From a virus: a DNA stretch of 32,992 bases. A program made the translations under genes and the position numbers. This document shows positions 14,289 through 21,419 of this stretch, one piece after another (position 1 is the stretch's first letter; every line of letters starts with the position of its first letter). The notes below the pieces were generated by a model. It was not told the origin of the DNA. It was given only the letters and a program-made list of their open reading frames with translations, and made no database searches. The stretch spans positions 1 to 32,992 of IMG/VR virus record IMGVR_UViG_3300017744_000071; one strand, written 5' to 3'.

Positions 14289-14503
14289 ACTTTGGACACT
14301 ACACAATCTGGTACAACCACGAGGACCACGTCTGGGACATCTACGACGGACGCAAGGGCTTCAAATACCCAGAGTACACCGTAAACAACTACTCGCGTCT
14401 ACTCTGCACGCTACGCGATAAGCTGTCTAGGTTTGACACAGACCGTAACCGTGGGTTATTCTATCGCTTCACTAGATTCATAAGGAGAATTAGAAATGTT
14501 TGA
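14285..14503 (+). CDS. Small early protein (72 residues)
   Basis: Begins in an ATGA overlap with the TM protein. The product is rich in aromatics and H (MNFGHYTIWYNHEDHVWDIYD, KYPEYTVNNYSRLL) with a strongly basic C terminus (RFTRFIRRIRNV). The N-terminal half looks like a small beta hairpin with a WDIYDGRKG turn. No family is recognised. Confidence 0.65.
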   Translation: MNFGHYTIWYNHEDHVWDIYDGRKGFKYPEYTVNNYSRLLCTLRDKLSRFDTDRNRGLFYRFTRFIRRIRNV

Positions 14504-14597
14504 ACAATGGCAACCGTGGTGGGACGTGGTGTTTTTACTGTCAACGGGTGGTTTACTGACGCTTTGGCTATATATCAAAGGGGAGCCGGACGAGTGA
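14496..14597 (+). CDS. 33-residue TM microprotein
   Basis: The ATG at 14496 has an exact AAGGAG site. It runs 33 codons to TGA at 14597 (MFEQWQPWWDVVFLLSTGG, then a Leu/Trp-rich end). It has a Trp-rich amphipathic start, a hydrophobic helix at about residues 10-26 and an acidic end (KGEPDE). This frame is preferred over the longer overlapping frame from 14507, which has no ribosome site. It overlaps its left neighbour by eight bases and its right neighbour by four. Confidence 0.6.
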   Translation: MFEQWQPWWDVVFLLSTGGLLTLWLYIKGEPDE

Positions 14598-14713
14598 TAA
14601 ACGATATCATTTTGTGGGGTGCAGTAGGGTTTGCTATGTTGTGGTTCGTTGGCATACCCTTGCTATCACTTTGGATAACGATTCACGTACTGGGAGATAC
14701 AGACGATGACTAG
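14594..14713 (+). CDS. 39-residue TM microprotein (GTG start)
   Basis: Starts at GTG 14594 in a GTGA overlap with the preceding stop. GGGGAG lies eight bases upstream. The product has a long hydrophobic stretch (ILWGAVGFAMLWFVGIPLL and on to IHVLG) and an acidic end (DTDDD). The hydrophobic length could span the membrane once or as a tight hairpin. Paired with the preceding TM microprotein and probably made in similar amounts, so the two may act together. Confidence 0.6.
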   Translation: MINDIILWGAVGFAMLWFVGIPLLSLWITIHVLGDTDDD

Positions 14714-14861
14714 AGAGACGTGGGAGATGTGGGCAGACGAGTATCAGGAGTACTACGAGGACGAGACTCCTGTGTATCCTGACGACATGGAAGAATTCAA
14801 GAAGGAGGAGCAGAAGGTGATCGACGAAGTCATACGAGCCATACAGGGGCTGTCATCATGA
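14706..14861 (+). CDS. Acidic 51-residue early protein
   Basis: The ATG at 14706 overlaps the previous gene by eight bases, with GGGAGA upstream. The product is very acidic with many tyrosines (TWEMWADEYQEYYEDETP) and a helical C-terminal half (EFKKEEQKVIDEVIRAI). Such acidic microproteins in early phage regions are often DNA mimics or enzyme inhibitors, but here that is only a suggestion. Its stop overlaps the next ATG (ATGA). Confidence 0.65.
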   Translation: MTRETWEMWADEYQEYYEDETPVYPDDMEEFKKEEQKVIDEVIRAIQGLSS

Positions 14862-15082
14862 CGTACGCAGAGTACGAGCTGGGTTACTACATGGGGGACT
14901 CTGAGGACTACTCAGGGCCTCCAGAGGACCCAGAGACACAGGCCATGCTTGAGCACCTCATAGAGTACGAAACAGAGATGTTCAAACTAGAATGCCGGAG
15001 ACGATACAGTGGCTGTACGTATAGACAACTGCGTTCACTACTCATTAACCTACACGGGGAGGACTGGAAAAATGCGCTGTAG
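14858..15082 (+). CDS. Acidic 74-residue early protein
   Basis: Begins in an ATGA overlap. The N-terminal part is acidic and Tyr-rich (TYAEYELGYYMGDSEDYSG), followed by a long helix (TQAMLEHLIEYETEMFKLE) and a basic segment with two Cys (CRRRYSGCTYRQL). No family is recognised. The N-terminal composition resembles that of the preceding protein, so the two might have arisen by duplication, though too little is shared to be sure. Confidence 0.6.
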   Translation: MTYAEYELGYYMGDSEDYSGPPEDPETQAMLEHLIEYETEMFKLECRRRYSGCTYRQLRSLLINLHGEDWKNAL

Positions 15083-15263
15083 AGCTTGTGATAAGATACT
15101 AGAGGACTCAGAATTAACACGGAAGGACACACATGGCAACTTTCTTGATCTCTGCGGCAGTTGTCTTTCTGCTTCTGCTAATGCGGGAGTAGACCCTGAT
15201 ACTATGCAATATTACCAATATGAGGTATTTACAGACGAGGACAAGTGTGATACCCTCTACTAA
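15072..15263 (+). CDS. Small zinc-ribbon-like early protein
   Basis: Start at ATG 15072 (GGAGG nine bases upstream, inside the preceding gene); the longer frame from 15009 has no such site. The 63-residue product has CRACDKILEDSE, then a spacer of about 25 residues, then DLCGSC: two C-x-x-C pairs that could bind one zinc. The C-terminal half is acidic (DPDTMQYYQYEVFTDEDK). Similar small treble-clef or ribbon proteins are common in phages; the partner is unknown. Confidence 0.65.
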   Translation: MRCRACDKILEDSELTRKDTHGNFLDLCGSCLSASANAGVDPDTMQYYQYEVFTDEDKCDTLY

Positions 15264-15326
15264 GGTATACATAAGTATATATACTAAAGAGTAAACAGTA
15301 GTAGTTACTACTAAGGTAAACCTAAG
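15257..15326 (+). repeat. Direct repeat flanking a gene gap
   Basis: CTACTAAGGTATACATAAG (15257-15275) recurs as CTACTAAGGTAAACCTAAG (15308-15326), 17 of 19 bases identical, 51 bases apart. Between them lie AT-rich palindromic stretches (AAGTATATATACTA; AGTAGTAGTTACTACT). The right copy contributes to the ribosome-binding site of the gene at 15340. No clear -35/-10 pair is seen. Confidence 0.55.
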
Positions 15327-15339
15327 GAGCAACTTAAGT

Positions 15340-15597
15340 ATGGCAATCGACGAAAAGAGCATATACGTAGTGGACGGAGGTGACTACTCCATCTACTGCC
15401 TAGGCTACACACAAGCCCGTGCAGTGACCAATGACATCATGAGGCTCGACCCTTGGGGTGGTATACCCTTCGTGCTACGTAAGGACCTAGAGTTGTCACT
15501 GGACGACCGTGGGAACGTAGTTATGTCTAAGTCCACACTGGACAAGATATTGTTTTTAGCCAGTGACGAACTACCAGAGAGCGAGGGTGACGCATGA
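15340..15597 (+). CDS. Early protein of unknown function (85 residues)
   Basis: Soluble alpha/beta protein (MAIDEKSIYVVDGGDYSIYCLG, ARAVTNDIMRLDPWGGIPF, SKSTLDKILFLASDELPESE). AAGGAG lies about ten bases upstream of the ATG. No domain is recognised. Its stop overlaps the next start (ATGA). Confidence 0.65.
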   Translation: MAIDEKSIYVVDGGDYSIYCLGYTQARAVTNDIMRLDPWGGIPFVLRKDLELSLDDRGNVVMSKSTLDKILFLASDELPESEGDA

Positions 15598-15872
15598 AAC
15601 AACCAGAGAACAGCCACACGAAGCACTTTGGTAACGACGGACCCATTGGTAACGACGCAGAGATTATTGTGTACTACGAGCAGCACGGTCCAGCAGAGCC
15701 TGTCTTGCGTATCCCTTTTTGGTACTACAAAGAGGAGCTGGGGATGTTTGAGCACTTTGAGGCATCAGTACACCGAACAGCCAAGGCACTCAAGGAGTCC
15801 TACACGTACTGGCCTGAGGGGTACGTTCATGTTCAAACCCTTATTAACGACGAGTACGTCAATATGATTTGA
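15594..15872 (+). CDS. Early protein of unknown function (92 residues)
   Basis: Begins in an ATGA overlap. The product contains a VYYEQHGPAEPVLRIPFWYY segment and a C-terminal YVHVQTLINDEYVNMI, suggesting a small mixed fold. No family is recognised. The -35 element of the replication promoter overlaps its last codons. Confidence 0.65.
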   Translation: MKQPENSHTKHFGNDGPIGNDAEIIVYYEQHGPAEPVLRIPFWYYKEELGMFEHFEASVHRTAKALKESYTYWPEGYVHVQTLINDEYVNMI

Positions 15873-15897
15873 TTGAGAGGCGTAAGTAGTGTATACT
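15869..15897 (+). promoter_or_regulatory. Sigma70-type promoter of the replication block
   Basis: TTGATT (15869-15874), a 17-base spacer, TATACT (15892-15897): four of six and five of six consensus matches. TATACTATT is shared with the leftward promoter at 12903. Transcription should start near 15904, about 50 bases before the SSB start, and would serve SSB, primase-helicase, polymerase, nucleases and RNR. Confidence 0.75.
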
Positions 15898-15903
15898 ATT
15901 AGT

Positions 15904-15927
15904 ATGTTCTGAGAAAAAGCAGAACGT
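15904..15927 (+). promoter_or_regulatory. Hairpin at the 5' end of the replication transcript
   Basis: ATGTTCTG and CAGAACGT form an eight-base-pair stem (one T-G pair) around an A-rich eight-base loop (AGAAAAAG). It sits at or just after the predicted transcription start. There is no following T run, so it is not a terminator. It may stabilise the transcript, or act as an operator or as a site for SSB autoregulation. Confidence 0.5.
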
Positions 15928-15956
15928 AACCCAAAGCAACCAACGGAGATTATTCC

Positions 15957-16334
15957 ATGACAGCAACGACAGTAGAAGGCATAGTTAACTTCAGCAAACT
16001 CACCGAACACGACGTGTACAACGGTCAGGACACTGGAGCCTATTCCATGACAATTACAATGTCAGAGGACGACGCGTCAACCCTTGCGGCCAACGGTGTC
16101 AAAATCAAGGACTACCAAGGCAACAAGCAACGCAAGTTCAAATCTAAGTACGACATCAAGACCTTTGACGCTGAAGGCAACCCGTACAACGGAGAAGTAC
16201 CCTACAACTCCCGTGTACGCCTGAAGTACAAGATGGGTCCAGCTCACCCAGTACACGGTGTGTCTACCTACCTTGAAGCAGTAAAAGTCCTTGAGGAAGC
16301 TGAGATGGCTGTGGGCGATGCCGCAGACTTCTAA
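15957..16334 (+). CDS. ssb: Single-stranded DNA-binding protein (T7 gp2.5-like in role)
   Basis: A 125-residue protein with predicted OB-fold strands (TVEGIVNFSKLTEHDVY, AYSMTITMSEDDAS, VRLKYKMGPAHP) and a short acidic tail ending in phenylalanine (VGDAADF). A terminal aromatic residue after acidic residues is the feature by which T7 gp2.5 contacts polymerase and helicase. It is about half the length of T7 gp2.5, so this is a compact version. It is first in the replication transcript, with GGAG eight bases before the ATG, and its end overlaps the primase-helicase start by 17 bases. The assignment rests on tail, size and context. Confidence 0.65.
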   Translation: MTATTVEGIVNFSKLTEHDVYNGQDTGAYSMTITMSEDDASTLAANGVKIKDYQGNKQRKFKSKYDIKTFDAEGNPYNGEVPYNSRVRLKYKMGPAHPVHGVSTYLEAVKVLEEAEMAVGDAADF

Positions 16335-17943
16335 GTTCCTACGTCACGAGAGTTGTCCGGAGTGTGGTTCTTCGGACGCTCTCGCTATTTACGACAACGG
16401 GGGCGAACACTGTTTCGCCTCTGGTTGTGACTATCATCTATTTGGGGACGGCGAGAAACCAATGACAACGCAACAACAGGAACTGCCAAAAGCTAAACCC
16501 CTGAGCATGGGCGGTACAGTAGCGGCAATACCACAGCGTAGGCTTTCACAGGAGACCTGCGCTCGCTTCGGTGTCACTGTGGAGTACTCAAAGACGGGCG
16601 AAATCATCAAGCACTACTACCCTTACTACAAGTTAGACACAGGGGAGGTCAGTGCTGCAAAGTCCCGTGACGTTAAAACCAAGGGCTTCTGTTCTTCTGG
16701 AGACGTGACAGGTGTTGGCTTCTTCGGTCAACAACAGTGCACCAACAACAAGTACATCACAATCACCGAAGGGGAGCTTGACGCCCTCGCTGTGTACGAG
16801 ATGTTCAATAAGCAGTACGACGTAGTGTCGTTACGCTCTGGTGCTAACAACGCATCCAAGGAGATCAAAGAGCAACTGGAGTGGCTCGAAGGGTACGAAA
16901 ACGTAGTCCTATGCTTTGATAATGACAAGGCGGGTGACGTAGCAGTGGACGCAGTGAAGGACCTCTTTAGTCCTAACAAGCTGAAGGTCTGCAAGCTACC
17001 ACTCAAGGACGCCAGTGACATGCTCATGGCGAACCGTGTCAAGGACTTCACCCAAGCATGGTGGAACGCTAAGGTGTACCGTCCTGACGGCATCATTGCA
17101 GGTACGGAGACGTGGGACAAGCTCGTTGAGAAACGACAGGTCAAGTCCATTCCGTACCCTTGGGAGGGCCTCAATCATATAACCAGAGGGCATAGGCCGT
17201 ATGAACTCGTTACGATCACCAGCGGTAGTGGTATGGGCAAGTCACAGTTCATCAGAGAAATTGAGTATGACCTTCTACAGCGATGTGAAGGAAATATTGG
17301 GGTGCTGGCCCTCGAAGAAGACGTGGCCCGAACAAGTCTTGGTATCATGTCGGTGGCGGCAAACAGGCCTCTACACTTGGAAGAGGACACGCCTGTGGAC
17401 CAGCTACGGCCCTACTGGGAAGCCACACTGGGAACAGGACGTTACTACCTATTCGACCATTGGGGGTCAACTTCAACAGATAACTTGCTCGCCCGTGTTC
17501 GCTACATGGCAAAAGCTCTGGACTGCCGGTATGTCGTACTGGACCACCTGTCCATCGTCGTGTCTTCCCAAGAGTCCGGAGACGAACGAAAAGCCATTGA
17601 TGAAATAATGACTAAGCTGCGTACGCTTGTGGCAGAGACAGGCATTAGTTTATTCCTAGTCTCACACCTCAAACGATCCCAAGGTAAGGCACACGAGGAC
17701 GGTGCTCAAATATCCTTGGGTGAACTACGAGGTTCACAGGCAATCGCACAACTGTCAGACATAGTAATAGGCATGGAACGTGACCAGCAGAACACCAACG
17801 AAGACATCAGGAACACGACTACTGTTCGAGTCCTGAAGAATCGTTACACTGGTGAGACAGGTCCAGCGTGTTACTTACAGTACGATAGAACCACCGGTAG
17901 AATGCAAGAAGTAGCAAACCCTCAAATTGGAGCAGACTTTTGA
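16318..17943 (+). CDS. Primase-helicase, T7 gp4-type
   Basis: A 541-residue protein from ATG 16318 (MPQTSKFLRHESCPEC), close to the 566 of T7 gp4; the longer frame from 16291 only extends into SSB. Order: zinc-binding domain (C13, C16, C32, C37), TOPRIM primase (ITITEGELDALAVYE; VVLCFDNDKAGD), then a DnaB-like helicase with Walker A (SGSGMGKS, about residues 300-310), Walker B (YVVLDHLSIVV, about 404), a VSHLKR sensor, and TVRVLKNRYTGETG with the likely arginine finger. It unwinds DNA and makes primers for the adjacent polymerase. Its stop overlaps the polymerase TTG start. Confidence 0.95.
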   Translation: MPQTSKFLRHESCPECGSSDALAIYDNGGEHCFASGCDYHLFGDGEKPMTTQQQELPKAKPLSMGGTVAAIPQRRLSQETCARFGVTVEYSKTGEIIKHYYPYYKLDTGEVSAAKSRDVKTKGFCSSGDVTGVGFFGQQQCTNNKYITITEGELDALAVYEMFNKQYDVVSLRSGANNASKEIKEQLEWLEGYENVVLCFDNDKAGDVAVDAVKDLFSPNKLKVCKLPLKDASDMLMANRVKDFTQAWWNAKVYRPDGIIAGTETWDKLVEKRQVKSIPYPWEGLNHITRGHRPYELVTITSGSGMGKSQFIREIEYDLLQRCEGNIGVLALEEDVARTSLGIMSVAANRPLHLEEDTPVDQLRPYWEATLGTGRYYLFDHWGSTSTDNLLARVRYMAKALDCRYVVLDHLSIVVSSQESGDERKAIDEIMTKLRTLVAETGISLFLVSHLKRSQGKAHEDGAQISLGELRGSQAIAQLSDIVIGMERDQQNTNEDIRNTTTVRVLKNRYTGETGPACYLQYDRTTGRMQEVANPQIGADF

Positions 17944-19571
17944 TCTACCTTGATTTAGAAGCCAACGGTTTAGACCCAGACACCATCTGGTGCGTTGTGA
18001 CACAGCAGAACGGCGAAACTGAGGTGCATCTGGACCAGAGATCGCTCAGAAAGGCTCTAGAAGGCTCTGTAAGCGTCTGTGGACATAATCTGATAGGTTA
18101 TGACCTTCCAGTGTTAAAACGTCTCTGGGGGCTTTCTGTGGCTCCTGAGCGCATAGTCGATACTCTGGTGTTGTCACGTTTGTTTGACCCAAGCAAGTCC
18201 GGTGGACACTCTTTGCGCAACTGGGGCAACGAATTAGGCTTTCCAAAAGGCGACCACAACGACTGGTCAAGACTGTCACAGGAAATGATTGACTACTGTA
18301 TACAAGACGTAGCAGTCACCGAAGCAGTACACCAGCGGTTGACCAAGGACATGGCAGACTTTGACCAGCAGTCCATCGACTTGGAACATAAGGTACAGTT
18401 TGCAGTACAGCAACAGGAAAAAAACGGGTGGCTCTTGGACCAGTACAAGTGCATGGACTTACTAGCAACATTTAAGGAGAGAATGAATGAAATTGAAGCG
18501 GAACTTCAGGAGGAGTTTCCTCCGATTATACACGAGCGCCATTCTGAGAAAACCGGTAAGCGTCTTAAGGATAGAGTTGAAGTATTTAATGTTGGCTCTA
18601 GGCAGCAAATTGCAAAGCGCTTATCGTCGCTTGGTGTGGTCTTCGATAAAGTTACGGAGAAAGGGAATCCCATCGTTGATGAGGCTGTACTAGCCACCAT
18701 TGACCTTCCAGAGGCTAGGTCCGTCAGTGAGTACTTGATGCTACAAAAGAGATACGCGCAGGTGCACTCATGGATGGAACATGTGCAGGACGACGGAAGA
18801 GTCCACGGTCGTGTCATTAGCAACGGCGCAGTAACTGGACGCATGACCCACCAAAGCCCCAACATGGCACAAGTACCAGCAGGACACAGCCTATACGGTA
18901 AAGAGTGTCGCTCATGCTGGACTGTACCAGAGGGTAAGAAGCTAGTAGGTTTTGACGCTAGTGGCCTTGAGCTACGTATGTTGGCTCACTACATGGACGA
19001 CAAGGAGTTTACCAATGTCCTTCTCACCGAAGACATTCACACAAGAAACCAAATGGCTGCTGGGCTTGAAACAAGACCTCAAGCTAAGACTTTCATCTAC
19101 GCTTTCCTTTACGGAGCCGGAGACGCAAAAATTGGATCTATCGTTGGAGGAAGCCCACGAGACGGCGCAAAACTTAAACAACGATTTCTACGAAATACAC
19201 CTGCTCTTGAAAGTCTACGAGAACGCGTTGGTCGAGCATCTGGGCGAGGCTATCTCACAGGACTTGACGGACGAAGACTTAGAGTTAGATCTGAACATGC
19301 TGCATTGAATACGTTGTTACAGGCGGCAGGAGCCATCGTGATGAAGAAGGCCCTAGTCATACTGGACGACTATGCACCGCAGTGGAAACTAGACTACAAG
19401 TTTATAGGGAACATACATGACGAAGTACAGTCGGAGGTGGCTACAGACCAAGCAGAGAAATTCGGTTGGCTTGCAGTCGAATGCCTCAAGGCGGCAGGGG
19501 TTCACTTTAACCTCAGATGCCCTCTTGATGGAGAGTACCAAGTTGGAACAACATGGGCAGAAACCCACTAA
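17940..19571 (+). CDS. DNA polymerase, family A, T7 gp5-type
   Basis: A 543-residue polymerase beginning with TTG in a TTGA overlap with the helicase stop. The 3'-5' exonuclease has YLDLEANG (D5, E7), GHNLIGYDLPVL and DYCIQDVAVTEA. The polymerase has motif A DASGLELRMLAH (about residue 338), motif B KTFIYAFLYGAG (about 382) and motif C IHDEVQ (about 492); the end TTWAETH resembles T7 GPNWAICH. Compared from memory with T7 gp5 (704 residues), the thumb insertion that binds thioredoxin is missing: LQEEFPPIIHERHSEKTGK runs almost directly to VFNVGSRQQIAKRL. It should therefore not use host thioredoxin in the T7 way. Confidence 0.95.
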   Translation: MIYLDLEANGLDPDTIWCVVTQQNGETEVHLDQRSLRKALEGSVSVCGHNLIGYDLPVLKRLWGLSVAPERIVDTLVLSRLFDPSKSGGHSLRNWGNELGFPKGDHNDWSRLSQEMIDYCIQDVAVTEAVHQRLTKDMADFDQQSIDLEHKVQFAVQQQEKNGWLLDQYKCMDLLATFKERMNEIEAELQEEFPPIIHERHSEKTGKRLKDRVEVFNVGSRQQIAKRLSSLGVVFDKVTEKGNPIVDEAVLATIDLPEARSVSEYLMLQKRYAQVHSWMEHVQDDGRVHGRVISNGAVTGRMTHQSPNMAQVPAGHSLYGKECRSCWTVPEGKKLVGFDASGLELRMLAHYMDDKEFTNVLLTEDIHTRNQMAAGLETRPQAKTFIYAFLYGAGDAKIGSIVGGSPRDGAKLKQRFLRNTPALESLRERVGRASGRGYLTGLDGRRLRVRSEHAALNTLLQAAGAIVMKKALVILDDYAPQWKLDYKFIGNIHDEVQSEVATDQAEKFGWLAVECLKAAGVHFNLRCPLDGEYQVGTTWAETH

Positions 19572-19582
19572 GGAAATCAACT

Positions 19583-20050
19583 ATGAACTATAAGAGAGGA
19601 GAAGGTAAGTACTACAAGGACAACCCAGAGTCTGTGTGGAAACGGGACCAGACTAAGATGTTCGTAAACGGTAAGTACATACCCAAGTCGCACCCTTTGC
19701 ACAAGCCCGGACGATACAAGAACTTTGAAGCCGCTGCATTCAGTAGCCTATCGAAGTACGAGTCCAGTGTAGAGGGCCAAGTGTACGTCATTGTCAACCC
19801 TAACTTCCCTGAGTGGGTCAAGGTAGGAATGGCTATTGACTCAGAGGACAGGTTAAATAACTACCAAACCTCTTCACCTTTTAGGGATTATGTGTTAAAC
19901 TATAAGTGGAACGTAAGCGACCGCAGGGCCGCAGAGTCAGAATCACACACTGAGCTACATAAGTTGTACGAAAGGCGTAGTGAGTGGTTTAAATGCACAC
20001 CGGAACAAGCTCAAGAGGTTGTCTCTGGTATAGTAGGAAACTACCAATGA
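19583..20050 (+). CDS. GIY-YIG-like / T5orf172-domain protein
   Basis: A 155-residue protein from ATG 19583 (AAGGA eight bases upstream). The N-terminal 60 residues are basic with many Tyr and Lys (NYKRGEGKYYKDNPESVW). Residues 70-150 carry VYVIVNPNFPEWVKVGMA, then DSEDRLNNYQTSSPF, RRAAESESHTELHKLY and SEWFKCTPEQAQEVV. This is the order of the T5orf172/MUG113 branch of GIY-YIG nucleases (strand, KVG, R-x-x-x-Y, E-x-x-x-H, EWF). It may be a DNA nuclease or a captured homing endonuclease domain. It is coupled by ATGA to the exonuclease gene, so it is probably a settled part of the module. Confidence 0.75.
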   Translation: MNYKRGEGKYYKDNPESVWKRDQTKMFVNGKYIPKSHPLHKPGRYKNFEAAAFSSLSKYESSVEGQVYVIVNPNFPEWVKVGMAIDSEDRLNNYQTSSPFRDYVLNYKWNVSDRRAAESESHTELHKLYERRSEWFKCTPEQAQEVVSGIVGNYQ

Positions 20051-20910
20051 AAAACGTATACAACTTAGTCTCTGACATTTACAAACTTATGGAGACAAAA
20101 GAAGTAGCTGAGGGTGTGGACTTTGACGCTTGTGTTGAGAAGTTCGGAGAGAATGTCAAGGAACTCATGCGTAACGAGTTTGGTGGCAAGAAGAGGGACG
20201 GACGTAAGCTACGCATGTCTAACATAGGACGTGACGACCGTTACCTCTGGAACGTCTACAACGACGTAGAGAAAGCTGATGAGATACAGGGTCACACCTA
20301 TGTCAAGTTCCTCTACGGCCACTTGATCGAAGAGATGCTATTGTTCCTAACCAAAGCAGCAGGACACGAGGTTACTGATGAACAAAAGAAGTGTGAAGTT
20401 AACGGCATTACAGGGTCTATGGACTGCAAAATCGACGGCATTGTCACTGATGTTAAGTCTGTGTCAACGTATGGGTTCAGGAAATTCAAAGACGGCACTC
20501 TGGCTTATGACGACCCGTTTGGATACATTGGTCAAATTAAGGGATATGCGTATGCGGAAGGTGCTACTAAATTCGGATGGTTAGCAATGGACAAACAGAA
20601 CGGGCATTTGACGTACCTCATGTACGACTCTGAGGATACCCAAGCGCCTGTCTACGACCTCATTGGTTATGACATCAAGGAGCGCATTGACCACGTAAAA
20701 AAGTTAGTGGAGCAACCAACCCCACCCGGCGTATGCTACGAGCCTGTCGCCGATGGAAAGAGTGGAAACCAGAAACTCGCCGTAGGTTGCTCATACTGTG
20801 CGTACAAAAAGGAATGCTGGCCGTCCGTTCGCGCCTTCGCTTATTCTACCGGTCCACGTTATTTAGTAGAGGTACACAATGAGCCGAAAGTCCAAGAAAT
20901 CACCATTTAG
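20047..20910 (+). CDS. PD-(D/E)XK nuclease, Cas4/RecB-like exonuclease
   Basis: A 287-residue protein starting in the ATGA overlap at 20047. GSMDCKIDGIVTDVKSVS (about residues 125-140) gives the D...D-x-K core of PD-(D/E)XK nucleases, with QIKGYAYAEG as the following QxxxY helix. Near the C terminus, GCSYCAYKKECWP has a C-x2-C-x5-C cluster like the iron-sulfur cysteines of Cas4/AddB-type nucleases; a candidate fourth Cys lies near residue 33. It takes the place held in T7 by the gp6 exonuclease and may degrade host DNA, process ends or remove primers. The last 32 bases overlap the endonuclease I gene. Confidence 0.8.
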   Translation: MKNVYNLVSDIYKLMETKEVAEGVDFDACVEKFGENVKELMRNEFGGKKRDGRKLRMSNIGRDDRYLWNVYNDVEKADEIQGHTYVKFLYGHLIEEMLLFLTKAAGHEVTDEQKKCEVNGITGSMDCKIDGIVTDVKSVSTYGFRKFKDGTLAYDDPFGYIGQIKGYAYAEGATKFGWLAMDKQNGHLTYLMYDSEDTQAPVYDLIGYDIKERIDHVKKLVEQPTPPGVCYEPVADGKSGNQKLAVGCSYCAYKKECWPSVRAFAYSTGPRYLVEVHNEPKVQEITI

Positions 20911-21268
20911 AAGCACGTTTGAAGAAGATGTCGCCAAAATACTACAGGAGTTTGACTATGAGCCTTTCACTATTCCTTACACTATCTCTAGGAGCTACCG
21001 TCCTGACTTCGTTGATGCTAGCGGTTTATATCTTATTGAGTGCAAAGGATATTTCAGAGATGGAGACACCAAGAAATACACCAGCATCAGGGACAGCCTC
21101 CCAGAAGGACAAGAGTTAATCTTTGTTTTGATGCAGCCTAACAAGAGAATACGTAAGGGTGCAAAAATGACTATGGCACAATGGTGTGACAAAGAGAAAA
21201 TACTATGGTATAATATAGAGACACTACAGGAGTTGATTAGTTATGTCGCTAACGCTAGAGGAAGTTAA
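20879..21268 (+). CDS. Endonuclease I, Holliday junction resolvase (T7 gp3-type)
   Basis: A 129-residue protein. The catalytic set of T7 endonuclease I is visible: an early acidic residue (TFEEDV, about residues 13-18), SYRPDF (D near 43) and LIECKGYF (E near 54, K near 56), followed by DTKKYTSIRDSLPEG. It cuts branched DNA during replication and before packaging. T7 gp3 is 149 residues; the shorter C terminus here is the main difference. It overlaps the preceding nuclease gene by 32 bases in another frame. Confidence 0.92.
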   Translation: MSRKSKKSPFRSTFEEDVAKILQEFDYEPFTIPYTISRSYRPDFVDASGLYLIECKGYFRDGDTKKYTSIRDSLPEGQELIFVLMQPNKRIRKGAKMTMAQWCDKEKILWYNIETLQELISYVANARGS

Positions 21269-21419
21269 GGAACGCCTCTTGAAAACCTTTGATCCAGATG
21301 ACCTACTGGAGGCCCTACAGATAACCTCAGAACAGATTCTGGACAGGTTTGAGGACAAACTAATCAACAGGCTGGATGTGTTTGAACAAGAGCTAGAGGA
21401 GGAAGTAAATGAGTATTAA
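21243..21419 (+). CDS. Acidic helical microprotein (58 residues)
   Basis: The ATG at 21243 has AGGAG about ten bases upstream. The product is almost all helix and acidic (MSLTLEEVKERLLKTFDPDD, LLEALQITSEQILDRFED, then EQELEEEVNEY). I recall closely similar short proteins in many marine podoviruses and siphoviruses near replication genes; no function is known. It overlaps endonuclease I by 26 bases and the DUF3310 gene by 11, so it is firmly built into the operon. Confidence 0.7.
   Translation: MSLTLEEVKERLLKTFDPDDLLEALQITSEQILDRFEDKLINRLDVFEQELEEEVNEY

Noticed and set aside
14507-14594. 68-residue frame beginning at 14507
   Set aside because: No ribosome site at 14507; two shorter frames (14496-14597 and GTG 14594-14713), each with a strong site, explain the stretch better.
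15264-15339. Promoter using TATACT at 15280-15285
   Set aside because: The -35 position (15257-15262, CTACTA) does not match and there is no extended -10.
18952-19308. 118-residue plus-strand frame inside the polymerase gene
   Set aside because: Out of frame with conserved motifs A and B of the polymerase, which occupy the same bases; a shadow.
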